Shown piece after piece: positions 29,173 to 38,110 of a stretch of DNA of 64,000 nucleotides. How positions within the stretch are numbered: the stretch's first letter is position 1; each line of letters starts with the position of its first letter. A program made the translations under genes and the position numbers. Origin of the DNA: Prevotella veroralis DSM 19559 = JCM 6290 (GTDB lineage Bacteria > Bacteroidota > Bacteroidia > Bacteroidales > Bacteroidaceae); the NCBI RefSeq assembly GCF_000377625.1, contig NZ_KB898336.1, positions 1 through 64,000 on the forward strand. Reading direction: 5' to 3'. The notes below the pieces were generated by a model. It worked only from the letters and a program-made list of their open reading frames with translations, was not told where the DNA came from and made no database searches.

Positions 29173-29583
29173 ATGTTGAATAAGAAGTTTCTTTCAGCTA
29201 CCTTCATAGCTTTAGCAATTACAGGTAGCGTTGCTTTTGCTGCAGTCCAGCAGGGAAAGGTGATGTATAAACAAGCAGATGGAACATACGTAGTGAACAC
29301 CACGACCCTAACTCCAAATGTAAAGGGATTTAAGGGGGCTACTCCTGTGGAGGTTTATATCAAGAATAACAAGGTTGTAAAGGTTGTTCCATTGGCAAAT
29401 CATGAATCACCTCGATACTTCAACACGGTGAAGCAGAACCTACTCCCTAAGTTTGAAGGAATGAAAGTGGCTAAGGCTGCAAAGGCAGAGCAGGTTGATG
29501 GTGCAACAGGTGCTACATTCTCTTCACGTGCAATAAAGGCTAATGTGGCTGCTGCAGTGGCTTATTACAAGAAGAATAAGTAA
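29173..29583 (+). CDS. small secreted FMN-binding-domain protein
   Basis: The 136 residues have a signal peptide (LSATFIALAITGSVAFA) and then essentially only an FMN-binding domain of the RnfG/NqrC type. The repeat-like V-E-V-Y-I-K-N-N-K-V strand and the motif DGATGATFSSRAI, where related proteins bind FMN covalently through Thr or Ser, are visible near 110-122. It should act in the periplasm in electron transfer. It is followed 28 bases later by a monooxygenase-like gene. Covalent attachment by an ApbE flavin transferase is inferred, not shown. Confidence 0.75.
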   Translation: MLNKKFLSATFIALAITGSVAFAAVQQGKVMYKQADGTYVVNTTTLTPNVKGFKGATPVEVYIKNNKVVKVVPLANHESPRYFNTVKQNLLPKFEGMKVAKAAKAEQVDGATGATFSSRAIKANVAAAVAYYKKNK

Positions 29584-29611
29584 AGTTTTATCGACTAAAT
29601 AAGTAGAAATT

Positions 29612-29896
29612 ATGATCAGATTAAACGCTTTTTTCAAGGTAAAAGAGGGTGTTACGACAGCTCAAGTGAAGGCTCTTGCAGACGAGTTAGTGGAAATCTC
29701 TCGAAAAGATGAGGGCAACAAAGGTTACGATTTGTTTGAGAGTGCAACCCAACCGGGTGTTTTCATGTTTTGTGAAACATGGGAGAATAAGGTTTGCTTA
29801 GCCCGTCATGCCCGTTCAGAGCACTTCACTCGCATTGTTCCTGAGATTGAGAAGCTGACGGAAGGAGGCTTGAGTATAGAACAGTTCGAGCGTTAA
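29612..29896 (+). CDS. ABM-family (YgiN-like) monooxygenase-fold protein
   Basis: The 94 residues match the antibiotic-biosynthesis-monooxygenase fold: MIRLNAFFKVKEG at the start, EISRKDEGNKGYDLFES, and the typical FCETWENKVCLARHARSEHF. Proteins of this ferredoxin-like dimer family include quinol monooxygenases; the substrate here is unknown. It is probably cotranscribed with the FMN-binding protein gene, which suggests redox chemistry, perhaps on quinones. Confidence 0.8.
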   Translation: MIRLNAFFKVKEGVTTAQVKALADELVEISRKDEGNKGYDLFESATQPGVFMFCETWENKVCLARHARSEHFTRIVPEIEKLTEGGLSIEQFER

Positions 29897-29898
29897 AG

Positions 29899-30185
29899 AA
29901 GCCTCACCCCCGCCCCCTCTCCGAATGGAGAGGGGAGTAGATAGTACTAAATCTTACGTTCTTTCGATAGAATAGAGATTATTCCTTTTGGAGGTATCGT
30001 ACGTCTATTATAAAATAAAAAGAGTTCATTTGCATGATAGCAAATGAACTCTTTTTATTTTTCTTATATGTATCTAACCTCACAGAAGAATGTTATTTGT
30101 CTCACAAGTAAACATTATTTAGTCTACAAGCAAGTCTTACTAATCACTCCCCTCTCCATTCGGAGAGGGGGCGGGGGTGAGGCTT
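29899..30185. repeat. 40-bp perfect inverted repeats between convergent genes (family B)
   Basis: 29899-29938 (AAGCCTCACCCCCGCCCCCT...) is the exact reverse complement of 30146-30185. Each arm also has its own hairpin, CTCTCC-GAAT-GGAGAG. The left arm starts 2 bases after the stop of the ABM gene and the right arm, read on the minus strand, starts 18 bases after the stop of asd. Each is thus in sense behind its own gene. In between are a terminator hairpin and AT-rich sequence. Confidence 0.9.
30017..30060. terminator. bidirectional terminator
   Basis: A perfect 17-bp stem (30017-30033 and 30040-30056) with loop ATGATA has A-tracts on the left and T-tracts on the right. It can end transcription from either of the convergent genes. 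Confidence 0.9.
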
Positions 30186-30203
30186 TTTTTATAGTCTCTA
30201 CCC

Positions 30204-31217
30204 TTACTTCACATCCCCCACCTTAATCAGATACTCTGCAATCTGCACTGCATTCAATGCCGCACCCTTACGTATCTGATCACCAGTAAGCCATAGCGTG
30301 TTACCGTTGTCATCGGCTAGATCCTTGCGAATACGACCTACATAGACATCGTCCTTACCTGCACTCTCGAGTGGCATTGGGTACACATAGTGCTGCGGAT
30401 CATCAACGAGTGTTACGCCAGGAGCCGCCTTCAATGCCTCACGAATCTCTTCAACAGATAGCGGGCGTTCGGTCTCGAACCATACAGCCTCCGAATGGCT
30501 GCGGAGTGAAGAGACGCGAACACAGGTCGCAGAAGTGCGTACGTCGGAGTGCATTATTTTACGCGTCTCATTAAACATCTTCATTTCTTCCTTCGTATAG
30601 TCGTTCTCTGTCATCTTATCTATTTGTGGGATGACATTGTAAGCGAGCTGGTGTGGAAACTTCTCGATGGTCTTTACCTCACCAGTCTCAACCAGTTCCT
30701 TGTATTGTTGTTGCAGTTCTTGCATGGCAGCAGCGCCCGCACCCGATGCACTCTGGTAACTACTGACATGCACCTTCTTGATATGACTGAGCTTATCGAT
30801 AGGGTTTAAGACAACAACCATCATAATCGTTGTACAGTTAGGGTTGGCTATAATACCACGAGGACGTATGAGGGCATCCTCTGGGTTGATCTCTGGAACA
30901 ACCAAAGGAACGTCTGCTTCCTGACGGAACTGGCTGGAGTTATCAATCATCACAGCACCGTATCGGGTGATCGTATCGGCAAACTCGGCTGAAGTACCAC
31001 CGCCTGCGCTGGTGAAAGCAATGTCTACATCCTTGAAATCGTCGTTATGCTGGAGTAGTTTTACTTCATATTCTTTACCCTTAAAAACGTACTTCTTGCC
31101 TGCAGAACGCGTTGAACCAAAGAGTACAAGGTCATCCATTGGGAAATTCCTTTCCGCTAAGATGCGTAGGAACTCCTGCCCAACTGCACCGCTAGCACCC
31201 ACAATTGCTACTTTCAT
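30204..31217 (-). CDS. asd: aspartate-semialdehyde dehydrogenase
   Basis: Reduces aspartyl phosphate to aspartate semialdehyde, the branch point to lysine, diaminopimelate, threonine and methionine. The 337 residues have the NADP-binding loop [12 protein letters not shown], the catalytic cysteine in [11 protein letters not shown], and [14 protein letters not shown]. The substrate-binding Arg and His are likely in [12 protein letters not shown]. The start is the ATG at 31217, where the product begins MKVAIVG as in the family; a longer frame would need a TTG at 31241. No pathway neighbours are present. Confidence 0.95.
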   Translation of the reverse strand: MKVAIVGASGAVGQEFLRILAERNFPMDDLVLFGSTRSAGKKYVFKGKEYEVKLLQHNDDFKDVDIAFTSAGGGTSAEFADTITRYGAVMIDNSSQFRQEADVPLVVPEINPEDALIRPRGIIANPNCTTIMMVVVLNPIDKLSHIKKVHVSSYQSASGAGAAAMQELQQQYKELVETGEVKTIEKFPHQLAYNVIPQIDKMTENDYTKEEMKMFNETRKIMHSDVRTSATCVRVSSLRSHSEAVWFETERPLSVEEIREALKAAPGVTLVDDPQHYVYPMPLESAGKDDVYVGRIRKDLADDNGNTLWLTGDQIRKGAALNAVQIAEYLIKVGDVK

Positions 31218-31258
31218 ATACTTTGTTTTTATTGTTTTCAATTAATCACTTGTACTTG

Positions 31259-31266
31259 CAAAAGTA
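31259..31266 (-). promoter_or_regulatory. TAnnTTTG promoter of asd
   Basis: TACTTTTG on the minus strand, 41 bases before the ATG. Confidence 0.65.
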
Positions 31267-31349
31267 CTATTTTTCTTGTAATACAAGCTACAATCTGTCT
31301 TTCTTTTAGCCTTTGGTGGGTTATATTTGCCTATATTCAACTTCTTTTG

Positions 31350-31357
31350 TAACTTTG
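31350..31357 (+). promoter_or_regulatory. TAnnTTTG promoter candidate of the YhcG-like gene
   Basis: TAACTTTG, 94 bases before the start. A second match, TATATTTG, is at 31322-31329. Which is used cannot be told. Confidence 0.5.
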
Positions 31358-31451
31358 ACCTCGGATTTAATAGAGTACATCTATAACTAAAAACACTTGA
31401 GAAGAAGAGAAGTAAGAAGGCTTGAGTTGAACAATCTAAACAATTATAACA

Positions 31452-32555
31452 ATGAATAATACTACACAAGAACCCGAACTTCCAAGCAAAGAGCATTTGT
31501 TTGAAGAGAGTTGCTTAATCATCGATGAGGCGCAACATGAGGCGTATCATGCCGTGAATATCGCCCTACTGAAGCGTAATTGGCTGTTAGGAAAGAGGCT
31601 GAATGAGGAGCTATTAAAGTATTCCCGTGCTGATTATGGTAAGCGAGTTATACAAGAGTTAAGCGGTCTACTTGTACATAGATATGGTAAGGGTTTCTCT
31701 AAGAGTAACCTTTATAATTACATACTCTTTAGTCAACTTTACCCAGACATATTCCAGTTTTCGACTGGAAAATCGGCTCTACATGACATTCTCCAGTCGG
31801 TGACTGGAAAATCTTCCATTCGTCTCACTTGGACACATTATAGCGTATTGTTGCAGGTTCGAGATGATGAGGCAAGGGCATGGTATGAGCAGGAAGCTGT
31901 TACAGAGGGTTGGAGCGTTAGAACACTCCAGCGTAACGTGAGTAGTCAGTACTACTATCGTCTATTGCAATCTCATCATAAGGAGCTGGTAAGAGAGGAG
32001 ATGCTAGAGAAAAGCAGTCCACTTGTTGAGAAGTTGGAATTCATTAAAAGCCCTGTTGTTGCAGAGTTCTTAGGATTCACACCGAATACTTCTTTTACGG
32101 AAACAGACCTAGAGAGCAGTATTATCAGTAATCTCCAGAAGTTCATCATGGAGCTAGGAAAGGGCTACGCATTCGTTGGGCGCCAGCAACATATCCATAC
32201 GGAGAAGGAGGATTATTACATCGATTTGGTCTTTTATAACTACTTCCTAAAGTGCTTCGTATTGATGGATCTAAAGACATCAAAGGTTACGCACCAGGAT
32301 GTGGGGCAGATGGATATGTATGTCAGGATGTTTGATGAGCTCAAACGGACGGATGGTGATAACCCGACCATAGGTATTCTTTTATGTTCGGACACGGATG
32401 AAGACATTGCACGATACTCCATACTTCACGATAGTAAACAACTTTTTGCGACAAAGTATAAGCTCTATCTACCCACACAAGAGGAACTGAAGGCAGAGAT
32501 AGAAGCGCAGAAAGCACAGTATTACTTACAGTTTAAAGGGCAAAATAAGTCGTGA
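31452..32555 (+). CDS. YhcG/DUF1016-family protein with PDDEXK nuclease domain
   Basis: The 367 residues have an N-terminal helical DNA-binding-type domain (to about 180; KRNWLLGKRLNEELL and SNLYNYILFSQLYP) and a C-terminal PDDEXK domain. The putative catalytic residues are in DYYIDLVFYN and FVLMDLKTSK, so the ExK motif reads DxK. The family is usually linked to mobile elements or defence, but here it stands alone without restriction-modification genes. Residues near 105-120 repeat TGKS-containing segments encoded by two CCAGT-N5-ACTGG palindromes. The biochemical role is not established. Confidence 0.85.
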   Translation: MNNTTQEPELPSKEHLFEESCLIIDEAQHEAYHAVNIALLKRNWLLGKRLNEELLKYSRADYGKRVIQELSGLLVHRYGKGFSKSNLYNYILFSQLYPDIFQFSTGKSALHDILQSVTGKSSIRLTWTHYSVLLQVRDDEARAWYEQEAVTEGWSVRTLQRNVSSQYYYRLLQSHHKELVREEMLEKSSPLVEKLEFIKSPVVAEFLGFTPNTSFTETDLESSIISNLQKFIMELGKGYAFVGRQQHIHTEKEDYYIDLVFYNYFLKCFVLMDLKTSKVTHQDVGQMDMYVRMFDELKRTDGDNPTIGILLCSDTDEDIARYSILHDSKQLFATKYKLYLPTQEELKAEIEAQKAQYYLQFKGQNKS

Positions 32556-32661
32556 TAATTTACGCTCCGGCATATATACAAAGGGTGTAAAATGGGGTTC
32601 ATCTCTTGAAGTAATATACCTGTTTGATAGTTGGAAGCACTCTTTACCTATTGTAAAGCAC

Positions 32662-32719
32662 AAGCAGTGGAATCGAAATGTATATGTTTAGCATTTCTTT
32701 TCCGCTGCTTTTCTTTTTG
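32662..32719 (+). terminator. terminator of the YhcG-like gene
   Basis: AAGCAGTGGAA (32662-32672) pairs with TTCCGCTGCTT (32700-32710, one wobble), and a nested stem GAAATG...CATTTC lies inside. TTCTTTTTG follows. Confidence 0.8.
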
Positions 32720-33017
32720 TTTCTTCGGTGTTCTGTATTGTTTTGAAGCATAAGTAATAGTATTATCTAAGTGTGATAATTAATTATCTAAGCGTGATAA
32801 TTAGTTATCTAAGTCTGATAATACTTTATCACGCTTAGATAATAAGAAAAGATACGTATTCCGTGAATGCAGAATACGTATGTAAAGAATACGGGAGCCG
32901 CAGGAACTGAATGCGGAAAGCGTATGTAAGTGTGGGGAACAAAGTATATTGACTTAAATTTTGGCTTATATAATTTATGAATATATGCTAAGATGGAATG
33001 TTGCCAAACTTTTTTAG
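32720..33017. repeat. gene-free stretch with a 21-bp tandem array
   Basis: TATCTAAGTGTGATAATTAAT and two variants follow each other at 32764-32826. TATCACGCTTAGATA at 32827-32841 is the inverse and can pair perfectly with the second unit. Further on, ATACGTATTC and GAATACGTAT form an imperfect hairpin (about 32853-32882). No gene is seen. Confidence 0.8.
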
Positions 33018-33025
33018 TAACTTTG
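33018..33025 (+). promoter_or_regulatory. TAnnTTTG promoter of the antiporter gene
   Basis: TAACTTTG, 24 bases before the ATG at 33050. An overlapping upstream frame starting at 32998 would lie before the transcript. Confidence 0.7.
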
Positions 33026-33049
33026 CAAGCAATAAGTTAATAGACATTC

Positions 33050-35167
33050 ATGTTGCATTTATCACAGTATTTCCCTATAGCCGACCCGACACTGATATTC
33101 TTTGTGGTGCTTTTGATGATACTTATTTCACCTATCATCATGGGTCGATTGCGCATACCTCATATCATTGGTATGGTGTTGGCGGGAGTTATCGTTGGTA
33201 AGTACGGGCTGAATATCTTGGAGCGTGATGCTTCATTCGAGTTATTCGGGCGTGTTGGCTTGTATTATATTATGTTCTTAGCGGGGCTTGAGATGGATAT
33301 GGAGGGGCTGAAGAAGAATCGTAATCGGGTGATGATCTTCGGGCTGTTAACCTTCCTTTGTCCGTTTATTATGACTTATCTGATGGGCGTTAGTTTGTTG
33401 AGTTATACGCCATTAGCCGCATTGTTACTCGCTGCTATTATGGCATCGAACACGCTGATAGCCTATCCGATCGTAGGAAGATATGGACTGACACGGCACA
33501 CAAGTTCGACGTTGAGTGTTGGCTCTTCCATGATGGCACTCTTCATTGCTTTGATCGTGATGGCATCAATCGTCAATAGCTTCCATGGCGGTGGGGGAGT
33601 TGGCTTCTGGTTGTTCTTCGTTGTGAAGTTTGTTGTTTATTGTGCTGGACTAATCTTCTTTATACCCCGTCTTGCTCGTTGGTTCTTGCGCCGTTATTCT
33701 GATGCTGTTATGCAGTTTATCTTCATCTTAGCGGTTGTATTTCTTTCGGCTTCTTTATCTGATGCTGTTGGCTTAGAGGGCATCTTTGGTGCATTCTTGT
33801 CTGGTTTGATCCTAAATAGATATGTTCCGAAGGTTTCTCCGTTGATGAATCGCATTGAGTTTACGGGTAATGCGCTGTTCATTCCTTACTTCCTAATTGG
33901 TGTGGGAATGTTGATCAATGTTCGTTTACTCTTCTCTGGCACCAACATCTTATGGGTGGTCTTTTGCCTTGTTGTCTTTGGAACATTGGGTAAGGCAGTG
34001 GCAGCATATATTGCCGCAAGACTCTTTAAGATGTCGAAGATGTCGGGGCACATGATGTTCGGTCTTACGAGTGCGCACGCCGCAGGTGCTATTGCCATGG
34101 TGATGGTGGGGCGTCGCTTGGAGGTTTCTCCCGGAGTTTACCTCTTTGGAGATGAGGTGTTGAATGGTATTGTGATTATGATACTCTTCACTTGTATCAT
34201 ATCAACATTGGTTACAGAGTGGGCTGCTCAGCGCATTCGTTTACAAGAGAAAGAGGAACCAGAGATGGTGAAGACGCTTAACGACGAGAAGATTCTTATT
34301 CCTGTGAAGTATCCTGAATATGCAGAGAGTTTGGTCTCTATGGCTATAATGATGCGTAATCCACGACTAAAGAAGGAGCTTGTCGCCCTAAATGTAGTGT
34401 ATGATGATGTTAATATGCGGCATAATCAAGTGGAGGGGCAGCGTTTGTTGGAACAGATTCATCGGTTAGCTAGTTCTTCAGATGTACCAATGACAACGCA
34501 GGTGCGCATAGCGGCGAATATTGCTAATGGTATCAAACATGCTTTTAAAGAGTTTCAGACATCTGAGATACTTATGGGGTTGCACTTCCATAAGGATATA
34601 AATAAGAACTTTTGGGGGGAGTTCACACGTAGTTTGTATAATGGATTGAGCCGACAAATTATCATTACTCGTATTACCCAACCCCTGAATACGATAAGAA
34701 GAATACAAGTTGCAGTGCCTTCTCGTGCAGAGTTTGAGCCTGGTTTCTATCGTTGGTTAGAGCGATTGGCACGTCTGGCAGGTAATTTGGAGTGCCGTAT
34801 CGTGTTTCATGGTCGCCGCGAGAGTTTGCAACTCATAACGGAGTTCATTCGTAATAGATTCCCTAGTGTGCGTGCCGAGTACGAGGAGATGTATCATTGG
34901 AAAGAACTTCCAGATTTGGCAACACGTGTGAAGGCTGATCAGCTATTTGTGATCGTCACAGCTCGTAAGGGTACAATTTCTTATAAGAGTGCGATGGAAC
35001 GATTACCAGAAGAGGTGAATCGCTACTTCAAGGGTAAGACACTGATGATAATTTTTCCTGATCAGTATGGCAATCGTATGGACGATATGACGTTTGCTCA
35101 ACCACAACATACGGAGGAACGCAGTGCTTACGAGGCTGTGAGAGAGTGGATTCATAATAAGGTGTAA
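33050..35167 (+). CDS. CPA2-family cation:proton antiporter
   Basis: Inner-membrane exchanger of Na+ or K+ for protons. The first 400 of 705 residues form about 12 membrane helices, with family features such as PHIIGMVLAGVIVGKYGLN, FLAGLEMDMEGLKK and LSDAVGLEGIFGAFLSGLIL, and the late segment LTSAHAAGAIAMVMVGRR. The soluble C-terminal 300 residues contain two stretches resembling UspA-type modules (KILIPVKYPEYAESLVSMAI; RIQVAVPSRAEFEPGFYRWL) rather than a TrkA-N domain. The exchanged ion and the regulator are not evident from sequence. Confidence 0.88.
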   Translation: MLHLSQYFPIADPTLIFFVVLLMILISPIIMGRLRIPHIIGMVLAGVIVGKYGLNILERDASFELFGRVGLYYIMFLAGLEMDMEGLKKNRNRVMIFGLLTFLCPFIMTYLMGVSLLSYTPLAALLLAAIMASNTLIAYPIVGRYGLTRHTSSTLSVGSSMMALFIALIVMASIVNSFHGGGGVGFWLFFVVKFVVYCAGLIFFIPRLARWFLRRYSDAVMQFIFILAVVFLSASLSDAVGLEGIFGAFLSGLILNRYVPKVSPLMNRIEFTGNALFIPYFLIGVGMLINVRLLFSGTNILWVVFCLVVFGTLGKAVAAYIAARLFKMSKMSGHMMFGLTSAHAAGAIAMVMVGRRLEVSPGVYLFGDEVLNGIVIMILFTCIISTLVTEWAAQRIRLQEKEEPEMVKTLNDEKILIPVKYPEYAESLVSMAIMMRNPRLKKELVALNVVYDDVNMRHNQVEGQRLLEQIHRLASSSDVPMTTQVRIAANIANGIKHAFKEFQTSEILMGLHFHKDINKNFWGEFTRSLYNGLSRQIIITRITQPLNTIRRIQVAVPSRAEFEPGFYRWLERLARLAGNLECRIVFHGRRESLQLITEFIRNRFPSVRAEYEEMYHWKELPDLATRVKADQLFVIVTARKGTISYKSAMERLPEEVNRYFKGKTLMIIFPDQYGNRMDDMTFAQPQHTEERSAYEAVREWIHNKV

Positions 35168-35225
35168 GAGGGTATTAGGCTAATAAGCCCAATAAGGCTA
35201 ATAGCCCCAATAAAAGAATAGCATT

Positions 35226-35921
35226 ATGATAGATATTAAGAACATAACCAAGAGTTTCGGTTCACTGCAGGTGCTGAAGGGTATCGACTTGCATATTAAT
35301 AAAGGAGAAGTGGTGAGCATTGTCGGACCGTCAGGTGCTGGTAAGACAACCTTATTGCAGATTATCGGTACCCTGGATAAGCCTGATAGTGGTTCTGTCA
35401 TTGTCGATGGAATTGACGTTGGGAGTCTTTCAACGGGGAAGTTGAGCGACTTCCGTAACCAACATCTCGGCTTTGTATTCCAGTTCCATCAACTCTTACC
35501 AGAGTTCACAGCCCTTGAGAACATCATGATTCCTGCTTACATTGCAGGCAGAAAGACGAAGGAAGCACGTCAGCGCGCAGAGGAGTTATTAGCGTTTATG
35601 GGGTTGAGTGACCGTGCAAGTCATAAGCCCAACGAACTATCAGGTGGTGAGAAGCAGCGTGTGGCAGTAGCTCGAGCATTGGTAAACAATCCATCTGTCA
35701 TCCTTGCCGATGAGCCTTCAGGTAGTTTGGACACAAAGAACAAAGAAGAGTTGCATCAACTCTTCTTCGATCTCCGCGATAAGTTCGGTCAGACTTTCGT
35801 CATAGTTACTCATGATGAAGGGCTTGCACACATAACAGATAGAACGATACATCTCAAAGATGGTATGATAGAAAGCCTCCCCCAACCCCTACAGAAGGAG
35901 GGAGTGCTGTTATCGAGATAG
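35226..35921 (+). CDS. LolD-like ABC transporter ATP-binding protein
   Basis: The 231 residues show Walker A GPSGAGKT (34-41 region), Q-loop [17 protein letters not shown], signature [15 protein letters not shown] and Walker [13 protein letters not shown]. The [22 protein letters not shown] block is characteristic of LolD/MacB-type ATPases that extract lipoproteins or drive envelope processes. No permease (LolC/E-like) is adjacent. The last 15 residues ([15 protein letters not shown]) are translated family B repeat, so the native C-terminus has probably been replaced. Confidence 0.85.
   Translation: MIDIKNITKSFGSLQVLKGIDLHINKGEVVSIVGPSGAGKTTLLQIIGTLDKPDSGSVIVDGIDVGSLSTGKLSDFRNQHLGFVFQFHQLLPEFTALENIMIPAYIAGRKTKEARQRAEELLAFMGLSDRASHKPNELSGGEKQRVAVARALVNNPSVILADEPSGSLDTKNKEELHQLFFDLRDKFGQTFVIVTHDEGLAHITDRTIHLKDGMIESLPQPLQKEGVLLSR
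35875..35912 (+). repeat. family B unit inside the 3' end of the LolD-like gene
   Basis: GCCTCCCCCAACCCCTACAG... with CCTC...GAGGG complementarity matches the GC-rich hairpins found after other genes, in the same orientation. Here it precedes the stop codon and is translated. Confidence 0.6.
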
Positions 35922-36028
35922 AGAATGAGTAGATTCTTAGAATGATAAGTCTGTTACTTAAAGAATGTTGTTCTTATGTTACTCTGTCTTATAAGAGATT
36001 ATCTTGTCTTCAACTATAAAGGGTTATT

Positions 36029-36898
36029 ATGTCTAAAATAAAGCTCGGAGCATACAACACGCTCACTGTATTAAAGATTGCCTTACGTGAAGGCAATGGA
36101 GAACCATTTGGACTTTTCCTCGATGGAGGATCAGATGGTGAGATTCTCATGCCTCAGAAGTATGTGCCAGAAAGTACTGAGATAGGTGATGAGATAGAAG
36201 TGTTTGTCTATCTTGACCAAGACGAACGCCCTATTGCTACGACCGAAGAACCTCTGGCACAGGTGGGCGACTTTGCTTACTTGGAGTGTTCGTGGGTCAA
36301 TGAGTATGGTGCATTCCTTTCGTGGGGTGTGATGAAAGACCTCTTTTGTCCGTTCCGTGAGCAGAAAAAGCGCATGGTAATGGGCAATTCATATATTGTG
36401 CATATCCATTTGGATGAGGATAGTTATCGCCTTGTGGCGTCTGCTAAAGTGGAACATTATCTTGACGAACGTCGACCACGTGATTATAAGCATGGACAGA
36501 AGGTTGATCTTCTTGTATGGCAGAAGACAGATCTTGGTTTTAAGGTGATTGTTGATAACCAGTATCCAGGTCTTATCTATGAAGATCAGGTGTTCCAATA
36601 TGTTCACACTGGCGACCGATTGAAGGGTTACATATCCACTGTTCGCCCCGATGGAAAGATTGATTGTACACTCCAACCCACAGGGCAGCAGCATGCAGAA
36701 GACTTTGCAGAGGTGCTCCTCCAGTATCTCCGTGAGCATAATGGCATCTGCGACCTTGGCGATAAGAGCGAAGCAGAAGATATCAAGCGTCGTTTCCAGG
36801 TATCGAAGAAAGTGTATAAGCGAGCTATTGGCGATCTTTACAAGCGCCGGCTCATCACTGTTGAACCATTGTCTATACGCTTAGTCGGCGAGCAATGA
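36029..36898 (+). CDS. CvfB-like S1 RNA-binding protein
   Basis: The 289 residues resemble the CvfB/YitL family: tandem S1-like domains (about 5-65, 70-135 and 145-210, with GDFAYLECSWVNEYGAFLSWG and GDRLKGYISTVRPDGKIDCTLQP) and a C-terminal winged helix (about 230-289, SEAEDIKRRFQVSKKVYKRAIGDL). Family members bind RNA and affect gene expression; the targets here are unknown. It lies 50 bases before tcdA. No TAnnTTTG is clear upstream. Confidence 0.88.
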   Translation: MSKIKLGAYNTLTVLKIALREGNGEPFGLFLDGGSDGEILMPQKYVPESTEIGDEIEVFVYLDQDERPIATTEEPLAQVGDFAYLECSWVNEYGAFLSWGVMKDLFCPFREQKKRMVMGNSYIVHIHLDEDSYRLVASAKVEHYLDERRPRDYKHGQKVDLLVWQKTDLGFKVIVDNQYPGLIYEDQVFQYVHTGDRLKGYISTVRPDGKIDCTLQPTGQQHAEDFAEVLLQYLREHNGICDLGDKSEAEDIKRRFQVSKKVYKRAIGDLYKRRLITVEPLSIRLVGEQ

Positions 36899-36948
36899 TC
36901 TTTTTAACTCGCTTTCTTTGCAGCCCAAATAAAGGATAATAAAATACA

Positions 36949-37833
36949 ATGCAGAATCAATTTTCAAGAACCCAACTCCTCCTTGGTAAGCCTGCTATCG
37001 ACACCTTGAATGGTAGTCGTGTCGCTGTCTTTGGTGTTGGAGGCGTTGGTGGATATGTTGTGGAAGTCTTGGCACGCAGTGGCGTGGGAGCTATTGATGT
37101 TATTGATGACGACCGTGTTTGTTTGACGAATGTCAATCGTCAACTCCTTGCCACCACTCGAACAGTGGGGAAGCATAAAGTAGATGTAGCAGAAGAGCGT
37201 ATTCACTCTATCAATCCTCGTTGTATTGTACGAAAATATCAAACATTTTATCTGCCCGACAATGCTGATCAATTCGACTTCTCACATTATGATTATGTCA
37301 TTGATTGCATTGATACAGTAACAGCTAAGCTCGATCTCATCTATCGTTCTCATGAGTTGAATATCCCATTGCTCTCTTGTATGGGTGCAGCTTATAAACT
37401 GGATGCCACGCAGTTTCGTGTGACCGACATCTTCAAGACTATTAACGACCCACTGGCGAAGGTGATTCGTAAGAAACTTCGTAAGACAAAGATTAAGCAT
37501 CTTAAAGTAGTATATAGTCCTGAAGAACCGCTTGAGAGTATAGAACAACCCGAAATCTCTTGTCGTTTCCATTGTATCTGCCCTGATAAGGATATGCGTA
37601 AGTGCACCGATCGCCATACTATTCCCAATTCTAATGCGTGGGTACCAGCTGCGGCTGGACTTATTGCAGGTGGAGAAGCTGTGAAAGATCTTATCAATCT
37701 AGCCCACACTATGCGCATTCGCCCTGAAGAAGAAGCTACCAGTGAGCCTGCCCGCATCGCACGTGAGCGTGCTGCAAAGATGTTGGAAGAATATAAAAGG
37801 CTCAAAGCAGAGAAGGCAGTAGTAAGTAAATAA
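36949..37833 (+). CDS. tcdA: tRNA threonylcarbamoyladenosine dehydratase (TcdA/CsdL)
   Basis: E1-like ATPase that cyclises t6A37 of tRNA to ct6A. The 294 residues have the nucleotide-binding loop VAVFGVGGVGGYVVEVLARSG (glycines at 29-35), DDDRVCLTNVNRQL, the conserved DYVIDCIDTVTAKLDLI, and SCMGAAYKLDATQFRVTDI. It is of normal length, with a helical charged tail. A hairpin with loop, followed by pyrimidine-rich sequence, ends the unit. Confidence 0.93.
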   Translation: MQNQFSRTQLLLGKPAIDTLNGSRVAVFGVGGVGGYVVEVLARSGVGAIDVIDDDRVCLTNVNRQLLATTRTVGKHKVDVAEERIHSINPRCIVRKYQTFYLPDNADQFDFSHYDYVIDCIDTVTAKLDLIYRSHELNIPLLSCMGAAYKLDATQFRVTDIFKTINDPLAKVIRKKLRKTKIKHLKVVYSPEEPLESIEQPEISCRFHCICPDKDMRKCTDRHTIPNSNAWVPAAAGLIAGGEAVKDLINLAHTMRIRPEEEATSEPARIARERAAKMLEEYKRLKAEKAVVSK

Positions 37834-37903
37834 ATTTCTCTATAAGCGATTTATACGACATCGTGATTGATATTCGATAATTCGAACTTACGAAAAGAAA
37901 ATT

Positions 37904-37947
37904 ATAAAGGACATTTGGTGATCTCTTATCTTCCAGATGCCCTTTAT
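37904..37947 (+). terminator. probable terminator of tcdA
   Basis: ATAAAGGACATTTGG pairs with CCAGATGCCCTTTAT with one mismatch and one wobble. A closely similar hairpin follows the OsmC-like gene (60151-60196). Confidence 0.65.
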
Positions 37948-38110
37948 TCATAGCAAGTTTCTAAGTTTAAGACAGTTCTATCAGATCAAAACACACTAAC
38001 ATTTGTAATTTTTGTCCGCTTATAGACCCTCTTGGACGTAGGTGCATTAAAGAAAGCCTCTCTTTGATTCCCCACTCATTATTTACCTCTATTGAATGTG
38101 ATGCTGCAAA
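37948..38110. other. gene-free stretch after tcdA
   Basis: No gene seen. One family C unit, AAAGAAAGCCTCTCTTTG, lies near 38050. Confidence 0.5.

Noticed and set aside
31452..32555. YhcG-like nuclease as part of a defence island
   Set aside because: The flanking genes are housekeeping (asd, cation antiporter) and no restriction, toxin or mobile genes are adjacent.
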